Below, one piece after another: positions 1-8,727 of a DNA stretch of 64,000 bases. The notes under the pieces are model-generated. The model did not search any database. It saw nothing but the letters and a program-made list of their open reading frames with translations, and was not told the origin of the DNA. How positions within the stretch are numbered: position 1 is the stretch's first letter; every line of letters starts with the position of its first letter. The stretch covers positions 84,042-148,041 of the forward strand of contig JABLUY010000068.1 in assembly GCA_013306675.1 (NCBI GenBank), read 5' to 3'. Origin of the DNA: Thraustochytrium sp. TN22. Taxonomy: Eukaryota > Sar > Bigyra > Thraustochytrida > Thraustochytriidae. The translations under genes were made by a program, and so were the position numbers.

Positions 1-3000
1 GTCGCTGTAACAGATGTGGCCCCGCCCTTCGGTGTCGGCCTCAAACACAATCTCTTCTGCGGCTTCCAGCGAAAGCTCAGATCCGAGGTAGCGGCGCCAG
101 CACGCCTGAAGATCCTCGCAGGTGATGCCCTGCTTCACGTACATGGGGAGGTGATTCCATCGGTCGGCTACGGTGAGGCCGAGGCCCTCCTCAAGCGGAA
201 GAGTCGCGCCAGCGCTTAAGGATGCCATGGAGCCTTCTGGTAGACGTTGCGAGTGCAGCAGCGTTTCGAAGACAGCCTCCAGCTCGAGCTGCAGGTGCTC
301 TGTGCTCATGTCTGTTGCTACAGCGCACAGGAGCGCGTTGAACGAGAAACCGTCGCCGTCGCCCCACTGCTGCAAGCTCGCCTCGATTGACTGACTGCTG
401 ACATGGATATGGGCTTTGTTGAAGAGACGGTGCAGCTCCACAGGAGAGATTCGCGCATCTGGGTCCGACGCGGTCTCCCCAGTCTGCCCCTCGAACAGTT
501 CTCGGAGCACGCCAACGTGCACATTTGTCAGGGGATAGAGCATGAGGCGCGTGGCGAGGTTGAGAAACTGGTAGAGGCGCACCTTGGTTTCCTGTTGGAC
601 TTGGCGCTGCTGGACTATGCCTGCGCCCTCCTGGGCTGAGTCCTGCAGGAGCCCGAGTGGCGGCGCCGCCAGCGCATTGCCCTGCGCTTCTGCAGTTTCA
701 GGTTCGGGGATGAGCGCCTTCGTGTCCGCCAGAGTCTCCGGCGAAGCGGACCTAGTCTCGACGTCCACGCGCGGCGAGTTCTCCGCCGCCTGCTGGTCCA
801 ATGCGGTCTGTAGCACGCCCGCAGAGATGACATTTCTCCGGCTCGGGGTGCTCGTGGCGTCAAGCACCTTACGGGTGCTTGTCGAGCGCATCATTCGCAT
901 GCTCTTGCCGCCAACCTTGAGCGCGTTCGTGAGGCGGGCGCTCTTGGAGAGCGAGGGCGACCTTGGTGCGGACGAGGCCACGCTGCTGAAAAGCTCCCAG
1001 AACGGGTGGGATTCTGGCAGCATGTTGCGAAGCATGCTGCGCGTCATTCGGAGCACGACGGCGTCATCTGTGGCGCACGTGACGGCTCTAGGATGCACCG
1101 CCCCCGCGACTCCAAAGTTGCTGGCCCCAAGGAGCGTGCTTGGTCCGCACACGGTCGGCTCGGCGCTCATGGCCGGGTCTCCCGCCTTGGAGTTCTCCGC
1201 AGAAATGAGCTCTATTCGCAGCGAGCCCGAGATGACGACCATGAGTGCGTCGGCAGGTGCGCCGCGCGCCAAAACTTGATCCCCGGCCGAGAACCGAATT
1301 ACCTCGGACTCCGAGGAAAGCCTGGAGAGGAAGTGTGGGTCTGCCTCGGCCACGGTGCGGAAGGCGTCGACGGCCTCAAGCGCGCGGTAGCGGGCGCCAA
1401 AGGGCGCCTTTTGCTGTTGCTCCGAGACCGACTCGATCTTGCGGCGACGCTGCAGGCGTTCCTGCATTGTGGCGCGCGCGTCCTTTTCCCAGCGCTTGTG
1501 CGCGCTCTCCGCGTTCGCAGTCAGCTTGACCCGGACTGGGTCAGTCGGTGGGATGAGTTCCATGAGCGTATTACGAAGTATCTCCACCACCACCGCGGTC
1601 TGGGAGACGATATGAACCGTGCGCTGGTGACGGCCAAGCGTCGTTGGCAAAAAGACGGACTCCTCGCCCACAGCGTACGGCGTGTGAGAGACGTGAACCG
1701 TGCGCACCTGGCCAGCGTCCGAGACGGCAAGGGCGCCGTCCAGAACGAAGTAGACGCTGTTGGATGGCGCTCCCTCCAGGCTCAGCGCCTCGTTCTGGTA
1801 GTAGAAGAGGATCTCGGAGCGCTCTGCGACGGCCTGCGTGATGCCCTCGGTCGCTGCAGAAGCCTCCAGCGCGGGGAAGAAGCTGACCGTGCGCAAGAAA
1901 GTGCTCATGAGCTGCACCTGCGCGGCGCGACCTACCTTTGCAGCGTCTACGTGGCGCGCACCGGCGCGGGAGGACGGGTAGCGTAGAAGCTGCATAAGAG
2001 ACTCGCGTGCCTGCGCCGGCGAGCATTCAGGCGCGGACCCCGAGTCCGCGCCCCAAGGCCCAGCATTGTCCAGCAGGAGGAGCTCGGCTAGCTCCTTCTC
2101 ACTTGCGTAGAATCCGAGCTCCTCGACGGCGCTTCGGACTTCTTTCATGCTCAAGTAGCCGCGGCGCCTAGTGTCGTGCGACTTGAAGCAGCGCGTGCAG
2201 CTGCCGACCGCCTCATCGGAGATACAAAGCACGCCCTCCGTACTCAAGCAAACGTTCTCGTCGAAGGTGCGCACCTGCACCAGCGAGTCCCTGTTGTTGG
2301 CCCGCAGCGCCGGCACGTCCGACGCAAAGAGACGGGCCGCGGCCAGAAGGTCGGCATCTCCGGTCATGCCGACGCCGCTCTGCTTGGGCAAGCCCAGCCG
2401 AAGGCAGTCACGCAGCTCCACCCGCTGATCTGAGTGCGTGAGCAAGACTGCGGCGTGCGCCACAGCCACGCCAAAGGCCATGGCCTGGCGCTGCCCCTTT
2501 GCTACGCCGTACGCGCTGTTGTACTGCGGTGCAGGCTCCTGCGGGCCGCTGGCGCTGCTCGTCGCCGGCGCCAGACCGTCCGGATCGAAGTCCACGATAT
2601 CGGAGGAGACAAGGCTTGCGATGCTGCCGGATGGCGCAACTCGCCGCTTGTCCGTGCCGTCCTTGTCCAGGAGATTTAGCAAGCCGAAGCCTTCAACGGC
2701 TTGCTTCTTGTTCCGCTCCATTCGTGTCTGCGCCTTGCGCTCCTTTTTGACATAATGCTGTCGGTAGTATCGCAGGACCGTGCGGTGCAGTTCCGCGAGC
2801 ACGTCGGGGCGTTCCGCCTCAAGCTGGGATGCGGAATCAGTGCTGAGTCCCAGCACGATGGCCGAGGACTCCGCCACGACACGGTGTGAGAGGCGGGCGG
2901 AGCTGAAGAGCGCCATCTCGTTGATGTACGAGCCGCGCTCGTACGACATGACGCGGTAGATGAGACCGTTCGCATCCGGTTTGTAGGCCGCTAGTTTGCC

Positions 3001-5121
3001 CTGCTGCACGATGTACATGGCGCGCGCGGGCTCGCCGCGCTCGCAGAGAACCTGGCCCTTTTGCAGGACGCGGCGCTGCGAAAAAGACCCGAGCACTGTG
3101 CCGAGGTCATTTTTGTTGAGCACGTGCGCGCAGGCGTCATAAATGGCCTTGTTCTTGGCGCGCTCGTGCATCTTGAGCACGGGCCGGAACTCGAGCCAGC
3201 GCGCGCGCACTAGGTGGGACCACTGCAAGAGCTCTGCTTCGATCCACTCGGCGCCCAGGTCCAGGGAGGTGAAAACGCCCTCTACATCCTGCAGCACACC
3301 CTCGCGCGCCATGGACACCATGACATGATCCTGCATCCCAGTGAAGATGATGGTCAGGGAAGACTTCTTCTTCAGCAGTTTCATGACGTCCAGAAAGACG
3401 CTCACGCCACTGTAGTCGATACCGTACACGTGCGTCCAGTCAAAGACGAGATAGTGAATCCGCTGCACGCTTGACTGATTCGCCTGCACACGGACCAGCA
3501 GCTTGGCAAAGTTGAGGATCTGACCCGCAGACCCGAAGAAGATGTAGTTTTGCAGTTGCACGATCGCGTAGCGCGACGCGAGGTGCGTCAGACGGTTCGA
3601 ATCCTGCACATTGCGCACTACGTGCGAGGAGTAGTCCGGTCCGAGTATGAAGGCTTTGACTACCCCAATGCGACCATACGTGACCGCGAAGATGATTGCC
3701 GACAACACCACGCCTACCACGACGGCAACCAGCAGGCTTGTCAGCGCGTTTACGATCACGATCGCCCAGATCGCCACGAACTCCTCGCGAGACACCCGGT
3801 GTCGGCTCTGAATCAGGTTGTTCACCACAAAACCGAGACCGGCGTAGATGAGCAGGCCGCCCAGGAAAAACCGCGGAAGGTAGTTGATGAGCGGGAAGCC
3901 CCAAAAGAAGAGGATGGCGTTGAAGAGTCCCGACACGATGCTCGGGATGCGACTGTTCAGGTTGTGCGCGATGCCCAAGTTCAGCACGGTGAACTTGGTC
4001 TGCGAGTAGGCCGGAACACTAAGGCCGCCCAAGGCGCTGGCGAGGCAGGCCATGCCGGCAGTCTTCATCTCGTTGTCGAAGGGAAAGTCCATACCGATGG
4101 CCTTCTTGGTACCGGCCAGCTTTAGCAGGTAGTCGATGACCACGATGAGCAGCATCGGCGGCATTTCGCTCAGCGAGTATGCAAGAGCGCTGGTGTCCAC
4201 GAGGTCGAACTGCATCTCGTCGTACACCCTGTGAAAGCTGCCGCGGCCGAACTCGGGGTAAAACCAGCCACCCGCGCAAGACGCGCTGGTGTCTGGATCA
4301 CTGCACTGGTCGCGGGCTTCATCCAAGGATGTTCCACTGATGGCCAGCGACATGTAGAAGATGGCCAGGGGCACGAGCAGGAGCACCGAGATGGTCACGC
4401 CGGGCTGCCCGATGTGGTATGCCTTGGCCAGGTACAGGCCAAAGCCCATGGGCAGCGCTGGGAGCATGAGCTTCCAGAAGATGTACTTGTACGGCTTCTT
4501 GTAGTAGATGTCGCCACAGATGGTTTGCAGCGCCGCTTTCATGACCTTGTAGCCGATGCATGCCAGAAAGCCGTTCAGTAGCGACGCCGGCAGGTACTGC
4601 ACGATGCGCGTCAGCCGGTAGTGTGCGAGGATGAGGAAGGTCACGCCCACGACGGCGGAACCTATTGCGATGGCAAGTAGCGAGGTGGGCAGAATCCGAT
4701 CGGTGGGCGTCATGTTCTCGACATCCGGTCCCTGCTGCACGGCGTCCACGATTAGCGCGAAGAAGAGCGCTGGGTTGATGTCTGGTCCAGCGATGGACGC
4801 CTTGCAGGATGAGAAGCTTGCAAAAAAGAGGCTGCCCATCATGACGGAGAAAATGTGCACGGAGACACCTATGTCTAGTGAGTTCTTGAGCACCGTGCTG
4901 TCATCGCGCGTGTCCTTGAAGATGAGAATGGCGAACACGCAGCAGAAGACGAACATGAGCAAGCCATTGATGATGCCGGACAGCACGAGCGTGCCCAATG
5001 CCGGCTGCTGCGCCTCCGCGCGCACCTCCCGGACAAACCGCGCAACGATGCCCTCCTCGGACAGCCCTTCTCGGGAGCCCGCCATCGCGAAGGCGCTGCC
5101 GCCCGCGCCGCCCAGCGCCAT
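1..5121 (-). CDS. SulP-family anion transporter with STAS, three cNMP-binding and EF-hand domains (C-terminus cut by window edge)
   Basis: One uninterrupted frame runs from the ATG at 5121 to base 1 (1707 codons, no stop, no intron), so the C-terminus lies outside the window. Residues about 40-490 are a polytopic SulP-type transporter core, including SIAGPDINPALFFAL. A STAS domain follows at about 505-640 (VFDWTHVYGIDYSGVSVFLD). The tail carries a cyclic-nucleotide-binding-like fold at about 675-790 (GQVLCERGEPARAMYIVQQG), an EF-hand-like stretch near 975-1015, second and third cNMP-like folds at about 1085-1180 and 1250-1365 (RGAPADALMVVISGSLRIEL), and EF-hand-like loops near 1590 (WGDGDGFSF) and at the edge. 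SulP proteins move sulfate, bicarbonate or other anions; fungal SulP-STAS-cNMP proteins sit in the vacuolar membrane. The substrate here is unknown. Architecture is seen in the sequence; gating by cyclic nucleotides or calcium is inference. Confidence 0.88.
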   Translation of the reverse strand, partial: MALGGAGGSAFAMAGSREGLSEEGIVARFVREVRAEAQQPALGTLVLSGIINGLLMFVFCCVFAILIFKDTRDDSTVLKNSLDIGVSVHIFSVMMGSLFFASFSSCKASIAGPDINPALFFALIVDAVQQGPDVENMTPTDRILPTSLLAIAIGSAVVGVTFLILAHYRLTRIVQYLPASLLNGFLACIGYKVMKAALQTICGDIYYKKPYKYIFWKLMLPALPMGFGLYLAKAYHIGQPGVTISVLLLVPLAIFYMSLAISGTSLDEARDQCSDPDTSASCAGGWFYPEFGRGSFHRVYDEMQFDLVDTSALAYSLSEMPPMLLIVVIDYLLKLAGTKKAIGMDFPFDNEMKTAGMACLASALGGLSVPAYSQTKFTVLNLGIAHNLNSRIPSIVSGLFNAILFFWGFPLINYLPRFFLGGLLIYAGLGFVVNNLIQSRHRVSREEFVAIWAIVIVNALTSLLVAVVVGVVLSAIIFAVTYGRIGVVKAFILGPDYSSHVVRNVQDSNRLTHLASRYAIVQLQNYIFFGSAGQILNFAKLLVRVQANQSSVQRIHYLVFDWTHVYGIDYSGVSVFLDVMKLLKKKSSLTIIFTGMQDHVMVSMAREGVLQDVEGVFTSLDLGAEWIEAELLQWSHLVRARWLEFRPVLKMHERAKNKAIYDACAHVLNKNDLGTVLGSFSQRRVLQKGQVLCERGEPARAMYIVQQGKLAAYKPDANGLIYRVMSYERGSYINEMALFSSARLSHRVVAESSAIVLGLSTDSASQLEAERPDVLAELHRTVLRYYRQHYVKKERKAQTRMERNKKQAVEGFGLLNLLDKDGTDKRRVAPSGSIASLVSSDIVDFDPDGLAPATSSASGPQEPAPQYNSAYGVAKGQRQAMAFGVAVAHAAVLLTHSDQRVELRDCLRLGLPKQSGVGMTGDADLLAAARLFASDVPALRANNRDSLVQVRTFDENVCLSTEGVLCISDEAVGSCTRCFKSHDTRRRGYLSMKEVRSAVEELGFYASEKELAELLLLDNAGPWGADSGSAPECSPAQARESLMQLLRYPSSRAGARHVDAAKVGRAAQVQLMSTFLRTVSFFPALEASAATEGITQAVAERSEILFYYQNEALSLEGAPSNSVYFVLDGALAVSDAGQVRTVHVSHTPYAVGEESVFLPTTLGRHQRTVHIVSQTAVVVEILRNTLMELIPPTDPVRVKLTANAESAHKRWEKDARATMQERLQRRRKIESVSEQQQKAPFGARYRALEAVDAFRTVAEADPHFLSRLSSESEVIRFSAGDQVLARGAPADALMVVISGSLRIELISAENSKAGDPAMSAEPTVCGPSTLLGASNFGVAGAVHPRAVTCATDDAVVLRMTRSMLRNMLPESHPFWELFSSVASSAPRSPSLSKSARLTNALKVGGKSMRMMRSTSTRKVLDATSTPSRRNVISAGVLQTALDQQAAENSPRVDVETRSASPETLADTKALIPEPETAEAQGNALAAPPLGLLQDSAQEGAGIVQQRQVQQETKVRLYQFLNLATRLMLYPLTNVHVGVLRELFEGQTGETASDPDARISPVELHRLFNKAHIHVSSQSIEASLQQWGDGDGFSFNALLCAVATDMSTEHLQLELEAVFETLLHSQRLPEGSMASLSAGATLPLEEGLGLTVADRWNHLPMYVKQGITCEDLQACWRRYLGSELSLEAAEEIVFEADTEGRGHICYSD

Positions 5122-5904
5122 CGTGCCGACGACGCGCTGGGCTCGCCAGGCGCCAGCGACCCGTTACGGCTCTACTGCCTCATATCCAATGGAGGTGCAA
5201 GTCAGCCTGGCTCGCTACGAAGTCAGATAGTAGGGAGAGCAGGCTAGCTAGCTAGCTTGCGAGAGGCTACTACCACTTGCGCTCGTGGCAAGGAGGTGCA
5301 CGTTTACTCTTCAGCCAGCAAGCAAGGATGGAGACAACTTATCGTTAACGTTATCCCGCGGCGACCGGCTGCCGCGCCAGACAGCATGACGCGAACTTGA
5401 AATGGGCATTCAGTTTGCGTCCCGGGCGTCCCAGGCTCCCAGGCTTGGCTGCACGTTCGCTGAGTGTGCGCGCGCGCCGCCTTGCTGTACAGCTGGCTGC
5501 TGGTTTTGAAATCAAGCCACACAAAGCCTGAGCAGTGCGCTGCACCAGCATGATCACTGTGGCACACTGTGAACCATAAACAAGAGGGCGCCGAAAGTGG
5601 CCCAACGGATTTTATTGTCCGAATCACAGTTCGAGTCCGAGTCCGAGTCCGAGTTCGGGATACGGCGAGTCCCGGAATTCGACTGTCACTCACGGTCCAC
5701 GGGGCGCCGTAATTAAGGCCAAAGCTTCCTTCTACTGCAGCCCGCCTCTCCGGGTGCGCAGCGTCGCGTCAAGTTGCGCAGGCGAGTGTGGGAAGGCCCT
5801 CTTCCTGCAACCAGCCAGTGACTCGGCCTCTCTGTATGGAGATGAAATCGCTTCTGACTCAACCACAACTTCGAGGCCCACTACCAGTAACTGCCGACTG
5901 ACGT
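5122..5904. other. Intergenic region with TCCGAG hexamer repeat
   Basis: No credible coding region. It lies upstream of the SulP gene and downstream of the HAD gene. It contains a CTAG-rich palindromic stretch (about 5240-5260) and about four head-to-tail copies of TCCGAG at 5634-5661, a hexamer that recurs upstream of several other genes in the window. Confidence 0.6.
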
Positions 5905-6504
5905 TCAATTGGACGCAGCAGCCGCATCGAGGGCATCGAGCGCGCGGACCATGTCTGCCAGCTCAAAGCCTGTGAAGCGGTCGACGAGACAAGCGTGCAC
6001 ACCGCAAACTGCCTTGCAGTCGTCTACAATGATGGGCACATCGTCGAAGAAGAGGATCTCGTGCGGCTCGACCGTGAAGTGCTCCTGCAGCACGCGCATG
6101 TGGTGGCGCTTGTGCATGTAGGCCTCTTGCGTCCCTTCGGGGTGTGCGCGCGGGTTGTAGGCGACGATTTTAAAGGCAGCGGCCACCTCTGGCGGAAAGC
6201 AGTGCCGGACGACCGACTGCGCCAGCTCGACCCCAAGCACGTGCGTCACCTTGTTGATGACCGCGTTCTGCTCGCGCTCGTCTGAGTGCGTGGCGATGGC
6301 CACGCCGATACCGAGCGCATGCAGCTCCGGAACGACGGCGATGAAGTCCGCCTTGGATTGCGCCACGAAGTCGGCCAGCTGTGCGCCCCTGCGCATGCAG
6401 CCTCGCGAGTGTGCGCCCACAGCCGTCTGGTCCATGTCGAAGGCGACCACGCGCAGCCCGGCCGCCGCTACGCGCTCCGCAGCCTCGCGCGCTGGGCTCG
6501 CCAT
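5905..6504 (-). CDS. HAD-superfamily hydrolase, probable phosphatase
   Basis: A 199-residue, intronless protein. The HAD motif I is FDMDQT, with nucleophile Asp23 and general acid/base Asp25. A motif II-like Thr lies in IAIATHSDE-like sequence (VAIATHSDE), and the acidic motif IV is ILFFDDVPIIVDDC. This is the full set of core residues of a Mg-dependent haloacid-dehalogenase-type phosphatase; no large cap domain is evident, so the substrate may be a macromolecule or be set by a small insert. The start ATG lies only 21 bp below the stop of the SNAPC1-like gene on the same strand. Substrate and location are not predictable from sequence. Superfamily call is secure; subfamily is not assigned. 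Confidence 0.85.
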   Translation of the reverse strand: MASPAREAAERVAAAGLRVVAFDMDQTAVGAHSRGCMRRGAQLADFVAQSKADFIAVVPELHALGIGVAIATHSDEREQNAVINKVTHVLGVELAQSVVRHCFPPEVAAAFKIVAYNPRAHPEGTQEAYMHKRHHMRVLQEHFTVEPHEILFFDDVPIIVDDCKAVCGVHACLVDRFTGFELADMVRALDALDAAAASN

Positions 6505-6525
6505 CTTGCCCGCTTCCTGGCGGTG

Positions 6526-8373
6526 TCAGCCCTTGTTCAGGTCCGCCAGGAATGCGTCCACGTCGAGCTCGTCCTGATTTTCGGTCGAGCGCTTGCGCTT
6601 TCGTTCCGTAGGCTTCTTTTTCCTCGTCGTCTTCTTCTTCGCGGCTCTCTTGGTCTGTTCTGCGCTGCGGTCCTCCGCTTGCGCCGGAGCTAGGTCGCCC
6701 TCTCGAACCTCCGGCTGCTGCACTTGCTGCTGCACTTGCTGCTGCACTTGCTGCTGCACTTGCTGCTGCGGCTGCTGCGGCTGCTGCTGCCGCGAGGCTT
6801 GGCGCTTGGGCTTGGCTGCGCGGCGACGCTGCGCTGACGCAGGCCGCGCGTCGCTGCGCAGGTCTGCGAGGAAAGCGTCCACGTCGTCGAACAGCTGCGC
6901 GGCGCCGATGCGATGGTCGCCCTCCGCCTCGGCACCGCCGCCACCGCCGCCGCCCCTGGTGCTGCCGCCGCGGCCAGAGCGCGCTGGAGCGCGTGCCGGG
7001 CGCCCGCGTCCGCGCCCCTGCGCCGCCGCACGCGCGCCGCCGAGCGCAGGTCCCACGGCGTTGGTGCTCAGGAGCCGAACGAAGGTGGCCAGGCCTTGGT
7101 CGTCGTCGTCGTCGTCATCGTCGTCATCGTCATCGTCGTCGTCGTCGTCGTCGCTGCCAATGTTGCGGCCACCCATCTTTGAAAGCCCGTGCGCACTTGG
7201 CCGGTCCGGTCCTCGCGCAGAAGTTCTGTGAGAGGCCGACGTCGCTGTTGTCTTGGTCGTCATGATCGTCGATGTCATCCTTGTTGCGGAGGAAGAGGCC
7301 ACTCCCGCATGCCCGGACCCTAGTATGGTGTCGCTGCTGTCGTCGTGGTCATTTCGGCTGCCGACCGGCTTGCCAGAGGCGCGCGCTGACTTGCCTGGAG
7401 CTTGTGCTGCGCCAGACCTAGACGCCAACGCGCTTGGACGAGGACGACGTGATGATTTTGACGTGGAAATTGGATTGGCAGCAGCAGCAGCTGCTGCTGC
7501 AAGGCCGCGACGAGTGTAGCCGATCAACGGGAGCGATCGAGGAAGGGCTAGACGAGGCTCGAGCGGGCCCTCTCGGGCCTCGGGGTGTGCCTTGGGCGAA
7601 CTCGCAACCCACTGCTGATCAGCGTCGAGGCCGCGGAGACCTGACAGATGAGGTTTGGGCTCCGCCGCGGAGGGTCCTGAAACGGCAGGGCCGGCCAACT
7701 CGAGTGCCTGCAGGAGCGCCTCAAGCTGCGCGGAGGTGTCTGCTTGGAGCTGTGTGAGTTGCGCATAGGCATCTGGCGCGCCATCGACCTGCAAAGCGCC
7801 GACCTCGTCCGCGTGGATCGCGAGCGGTCCGTCGCGGATACGGCAGACCTCGCGCACCTCGTCCAGGTCGGCGTGGGTGGCCGGGTCCGGCTCGCAGCGG
7901 GCGAGCATGTGGAGCTCGTCTTCCGAGGCGAGGCTGACCTCGGGCAGGCCGAGGCCGCCGTCGAGCAGGGCGGCAAGCGCCGCAGCGGCGTCGTCGCATC
8001 CCCTCGCGGTCGTCTCCCTGGCGAGGGCCGCGCAGGCGCGCAGCACGTGGGGCGCGAGCGGGACGGGTTCCGGCGGGTCGAGCCTCTGCGTGGCGGCGGC
8101 CAGCACGAGCGCGTAGAGTGCGCCCAGCCTCACGAAGAAGTCCCCGGGCGCCAGGAGCGCCCGGGTCACCGTCGCGAAGAGCGCCCTCGTCACGGCGCGC
8201 TGCGTCTGCAGCGCCTGCACGCGCGTGCGGTTCGCCGCCAGGCAGGCCTCCGCCAGCCCGTGCACCTCTGCGAACCGCACGCCGCGCCAGCACTGCGCCA
8301 TGCCGGCCCACGCGGGCCGCTGCAGCCTCGCGAACTCCGCCAGCAGCGCCTCCACCTGCCACGCGAGCGCCAT
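6526..8373 (-). CDS. SNAPC1 (SNAP43)-like subunit of the snRNA-activating protein complex
   Basis: A 615-residue intronless frame. The N-terminal ~170 residues match the SNAPC1/SNAP43 pattern: a helical stretch (MAQCWRGVRFAEVHGLAEAC), then FFVRLGALYALVLAAATQ, close to the family's FQIRVGALYLLY segment. SNAPc binds the proximal sequence element and drives snRNA transcription by RNA polymerases II and III. The rest is low complexity: an Asp run (about 7092-7152), a Gln-rich block with repeated QQQV units (about 6718-6795), and a Lys/Arg-rich stretch. The peptide DVDAFLADL occurs twice, near 6860-6896 and at the extreme C-terminus. The start was chosen at 8373 because the conserved block begins there; the open frame continues upstream but overlaps the divergent TRM6 gene. 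Family call by eye, moderate. Confidence 0.68.
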   Translation of the reverse strand: MALAWQVEALLAEFARLQRPAWAGMAQCWRGVRFAEVHGLAEACLAANRTRVQALQTQRAVTRALFATVTRALLAPGDFFVRLGALYALVLAAATQRLDPPEPVPLAPHVLRACAALARETTARGCDDAAAALAALLDGGLGLPEVSLASEDELHMLARCEPDPATHADLDEVREVCRIRDGPLAIHADEVGALQVDGAPDAYAQLTQLQADTSAQLEALLQALELAGPAVSGPSAAEPKPHLSGLRGLDADQQWVASSPKAHPEAREGPLEPRLALPRSLPLIGYTRRGLAAAAAAAANPISTSKSSRRPRPSALASRSGAAQAPGKSARASGKPVGSRNDHDDSSDTILGSGHAGVASSSATRMTSTIMTTKTTATSASHRTSARGPDRPSAHGLSKMGGRNIGSDDDDDDDDDDDDDDDDDDQGLATFVRLLSTNAVGPALGGARAAAQGRGRGRPARAPARSGRGGSTRGGGGGGGAEAEGDHRIGAAQLFDDVDAFLADLRSDARPASAQRRRAAKPKRQASRQQQPQQPQQQVQQQVQQQVQQQVQQPEVREGDLAPAQAEDRSAEQTKRAAKKKTTRKKKPTERKRKRSTENQDELDVDAFLADLNKG

Positions 8374-8727
8374 GCCTGCGCCGCGCCGCGCCACCCGCGC
8401 TCTGCTCTGCTCTGCTCTGCTCTGCTCTGCCTGCGCCAGGCCCGCATCCCGCGTCATCCCGCGCCGCCCGACAGCCAGACCCCCAGCCCAGCCCAGCCCA
8501 GCCCAGCCCGCGCGGCGGCGGCGACCGCGAGGCGCGCGAGGCCCGCCCGCTCGCGCCCGCCCGCCCGCGGCAGCGCTCGCGGCGGCGGCGCGTGGGTCGC
8601 GGCGGCCGGCGCGGCGGCGTCCACCACCTCCACGAGCGCCGCGAGCACCACCGCCGCCGCCTCCGCGCGCGGCGGCGGCCCCGCGCGCGCGGGCGCCGAG
8701 CGCAGCGGCGGCGCGAGCGGCGCGAGC
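8374..8727. promoter_or_regulatory. Shared divergent promoter region with CTCTG and CCCAG tandem repeats
   Basis: This 354 bp separates the divergent starts of the SNAPC1-like gene (-) and TRM6 (+). It holds about six copies of a 5-bp TCTGC/CTCTG repeat at 8396-8432 and about five copies of CCCAG at 8482-8509, then CG-rich DNA. I see no TATA box. That it works as a bidirectional promoter is inferred from geometry alone. Confidence 0.5.
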
